Shown in pieces: positions 62,917 to 64,000 of a stretch of 64,000 bases of DNA (positions are counted from its first letter, which is position 1; each line of letters opens with the position of its first letter). The position numbers and the translations under genes were made by a program. The DNA is from Bifidobacterium margollesii (GTDB taxonomy: Bacteria > Actinomycetota > Actinomycetes > Actinomycetales > Bifidobacteriaceae): contig NZ_NMWU01000002.1 of NCBI RefSeq assembly GCF_002860355.1, positions 1 to 64,000 of the forward strand, written 5' to 3'. The notes under the pieces are model-generated. The model saw only the letters and a list, made by a program, of their open reading frames with translations, had not been told where the DNA came from and made no database searches.

Positions 62917-62940
62917 GTCGTTTCGCCCCCGAGCGCTTAT

Positions 62941-62992
62941 TACTGTGTTCGTAAGCAAGTTGCGTGCGAACAACTTGCTTACGAACACAGTA
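62941..62992. promoter_or_regulatory. 22-bp perfect inverted repeat upstream of the ATPase
   Basis: Arms 62941-62962 and 62971-62992 are perfect complements around an 8-base spacer CGTGCGAA; the arm contains TTCGTAAGCAAGTTG. It spans the expected minus-strand promoter, so it is likely an operator or a hairpin in the leader. Confidence 0.75.
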
Positions 62993-63050
62993 GGTCGGCG
63001 AATGGACGTGTCTGCGAATATGCAGGTCCGGTGTGCGGCTCCTGCTGCGC

Positions 63051-64000
63051 CTACAGCGCGGCGGCGATGCGGGCGAGCTTGTCGGCTGCGGCCTCGAACT
63101 CCTCCGGGGTGGTGTAGGCGTAGGAGAGCCGTAGGGAGTTGTCGCCCTCGAAATCGTAGATGTCCCCGGGATTGAGCAGCACGCCCGCCTCCACGGCCTT
63201 CTGGAACAGCTTGCCCATCGGCATCGGCCGGTCGAAGGTGAGCCAGATGTAGAAGCCGCCGTTCGGCGTGTTCCAGTGCGCCCGGCGTGAGCTGCCGCCG
63301 AACAGTCGATCCAGCACGGTCAGTGCGCTGTCGCGGCGGCGGCGCAGTTCCGCCTTGAGTGCGACGAGGTATTCGTCGTACATCCCGCTGATGAGGAATC
63401 GGGTGAACACCCACTGCGAAAGCGTGCTCGCCCCGTAATCCATCTGCATTTTCACGTCGGCCAGCCGCTGTACGATCGGTTCCGGCGCCACGATCCACCC
63501 GATGCGCAGTCCCGGCGCCAGCGATTTCGACGCGCTGCCGAGATAGATCACCATGCCGGTCTCGTCCAGAGCCTTGAGCGGTATGGGCCGGTCGTCGGCG
63601 AAATACAGATCCTGGTACGCACCGTCCTCGATCACCGGAAGCCGATGCGCCACACAGCATTCCACCAGCTCCCGCCGTCGTTGTTCGTCCATGGTCGTGC
63701 CCGTGGGATTGTGATTGGTCGGAATCGTATACAGCACCGATTCGCCGCCGTGATGCCGTTCGGCCATGGTGGCCAGATCGTCCACCATGATTCCCGAATC
63801 GTCCATCGGCACGCCTTCGAGATGCATGCCCGCGGACTGGAACACCTGCAGTGATTTGATATAGCTCGGCGCTTCGGCGAACACCGTGGATCCGGCGGAA
63901 AGCAGACTTACCGAAATGATCTGCAGCGCCTGCAATGCGCCGGACGTCACCAGAATCTGCGAGGCCGTGCATTCGATGCCGGTGGCGCGCATATGCCCGG
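63051..64000 (-). CDS. PLP-dependent aminotransferase, MocR/2-aminoadipate type (cut by right edge)
   Basis: About 316 residues are visible; the frame continues beyond 64000, so the N-terminus (and any GntR-type DNA-binding domain) is not seen. Motifs are ILVTSGALQALQIIS, YTIPTNHNPTGTTM, VIEDGAYQDLYF and the PLP lysine in GSASKSLAPGLRIGW. This is the fold-type I, aminotransferase class I/II group that includes 2-aminoadipate transaminases and the C-terminal half of MocR regulators. Which of the two it is cannot be told without the missing part. Confidence 0.85.
   Translation of the reverse strand, partial: GHMRATGIECTASQILVTSGALQALQIISVSLLSAGSTVFAEAPSYIKSLQVFQSAGMHLEGVPMDDSGIMVDDLATMAERHHGGESVLYTIPTNHNPTGTTMDEQRRRELVECCVAHRLPVIEDGAYQDLYFADDRPIPLKALDETGMVIYLGSASKSLAPGLRIGWIVAPEPIVQRLADVKMQMDYGASTLSQWVFTRFLISGMYDEYLVALKAELRRRRDSALTVLDRLFGGSSRRAHWNTPNGGFYIWLTFDRPMPMGKLFQKAVEAGVLLNPGDIYDFEGDNSLRLSYAYTTPEEFEAAADKLARIAAAL

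Noticed and set aside
62917-63972. N-terminal extension of the second ATPase-nuclease (831-codon frame)
   Set aside because: The extension is antisense to the aminotransferase gene and crosses the 22-bp inverted repeat. The paralogue starts at the equivalent of ATG 62916.

Overview
The window is high-GC actinobacterial DNA and almost certainly comes from a Bifidobacterium. The main evidence is a 3164-residue type I (fused) fatty acid synthase. It is followed by a separate AcpS-type phosphopantetheinyl transferase and preceded by acetyl/propionyl-CoA carboxylase subunits, biotin ligase and BioY. GH3 and GH2 glycosidases with MFS/GPH sugar transporters, LacI regulators and bifidobacterial-style dispersed palindromes fit this. 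The species cannot be fixed from sequence reading alone.

Layout. 1-570: the truncated 5' part of an IS30-like transposase abuts a GH3 beta-glucosidase / MFS transporter pair (571-4070). 4071-5644: an AT-rich control region and a lone AAA ATPase. 5689-25840: a lipid-synthesis block with a PucR/FasR-like regulator, a large membrane protein, BioY, BirA, AccA3-type carboxylase, AccD and FAS-I. 25841-34987: a type I restriction-modification locus (hsdM, an antisense ATPase-nuclease, hsdS, hsdR) that separates fas from acpS (35220-35684). 35719-41281: TetR, MMPL/RND exporter and a heptad-repeat envelope protein. 41760-46487: sodium:solute symporter with a small membrane partner, a MalY/PatB-type lyase, tRNA-Gly and a membrane protein. 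46611-49856: rpsO and pnp. 50377-54986: GH2 glycosidase, GPH transporter and LacI regulator. 55345-60324: a segment bounded by two copies of a MITE-like repeat, with a second LacI regulator, a GATase-like protein, a DMT transporter and a choloylglycine-hydrolase-family enzyme. 60458-64000: aldo/keto reductase, a second ATPase-nuclease and an aminotransferase cut by the window end.

How the genes work together. BioY imports biotin, BirA attaches it to the carboxylase, AccA3/AccD make malonyl-CoA, FAS-I uses it, and AcpS activates the FAS carrier domain. The PucR protein resembles Streptomyces FasR and is the obvious candidate regulator. The two glycosidase loci each pair an intracellular hydrolase with its own permease.

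The least ordinary material is structural. A 98-bp direct repeat brackets a 759-bp insertion that splits what was a tight membrane-protein/FasR-like operon. Two ATPase genes with PD-(D/E)XK-like C-termini, and one plain AAA ATPase, each have their own elaborate repeat or palindrome upstream. An array of eight 18-21 bp CCGGTSACG repeats precedes hsdM. Several families of small palindromic repeats occur between genes, and two appear to have invaded coding linkers of FAS and HsdS.
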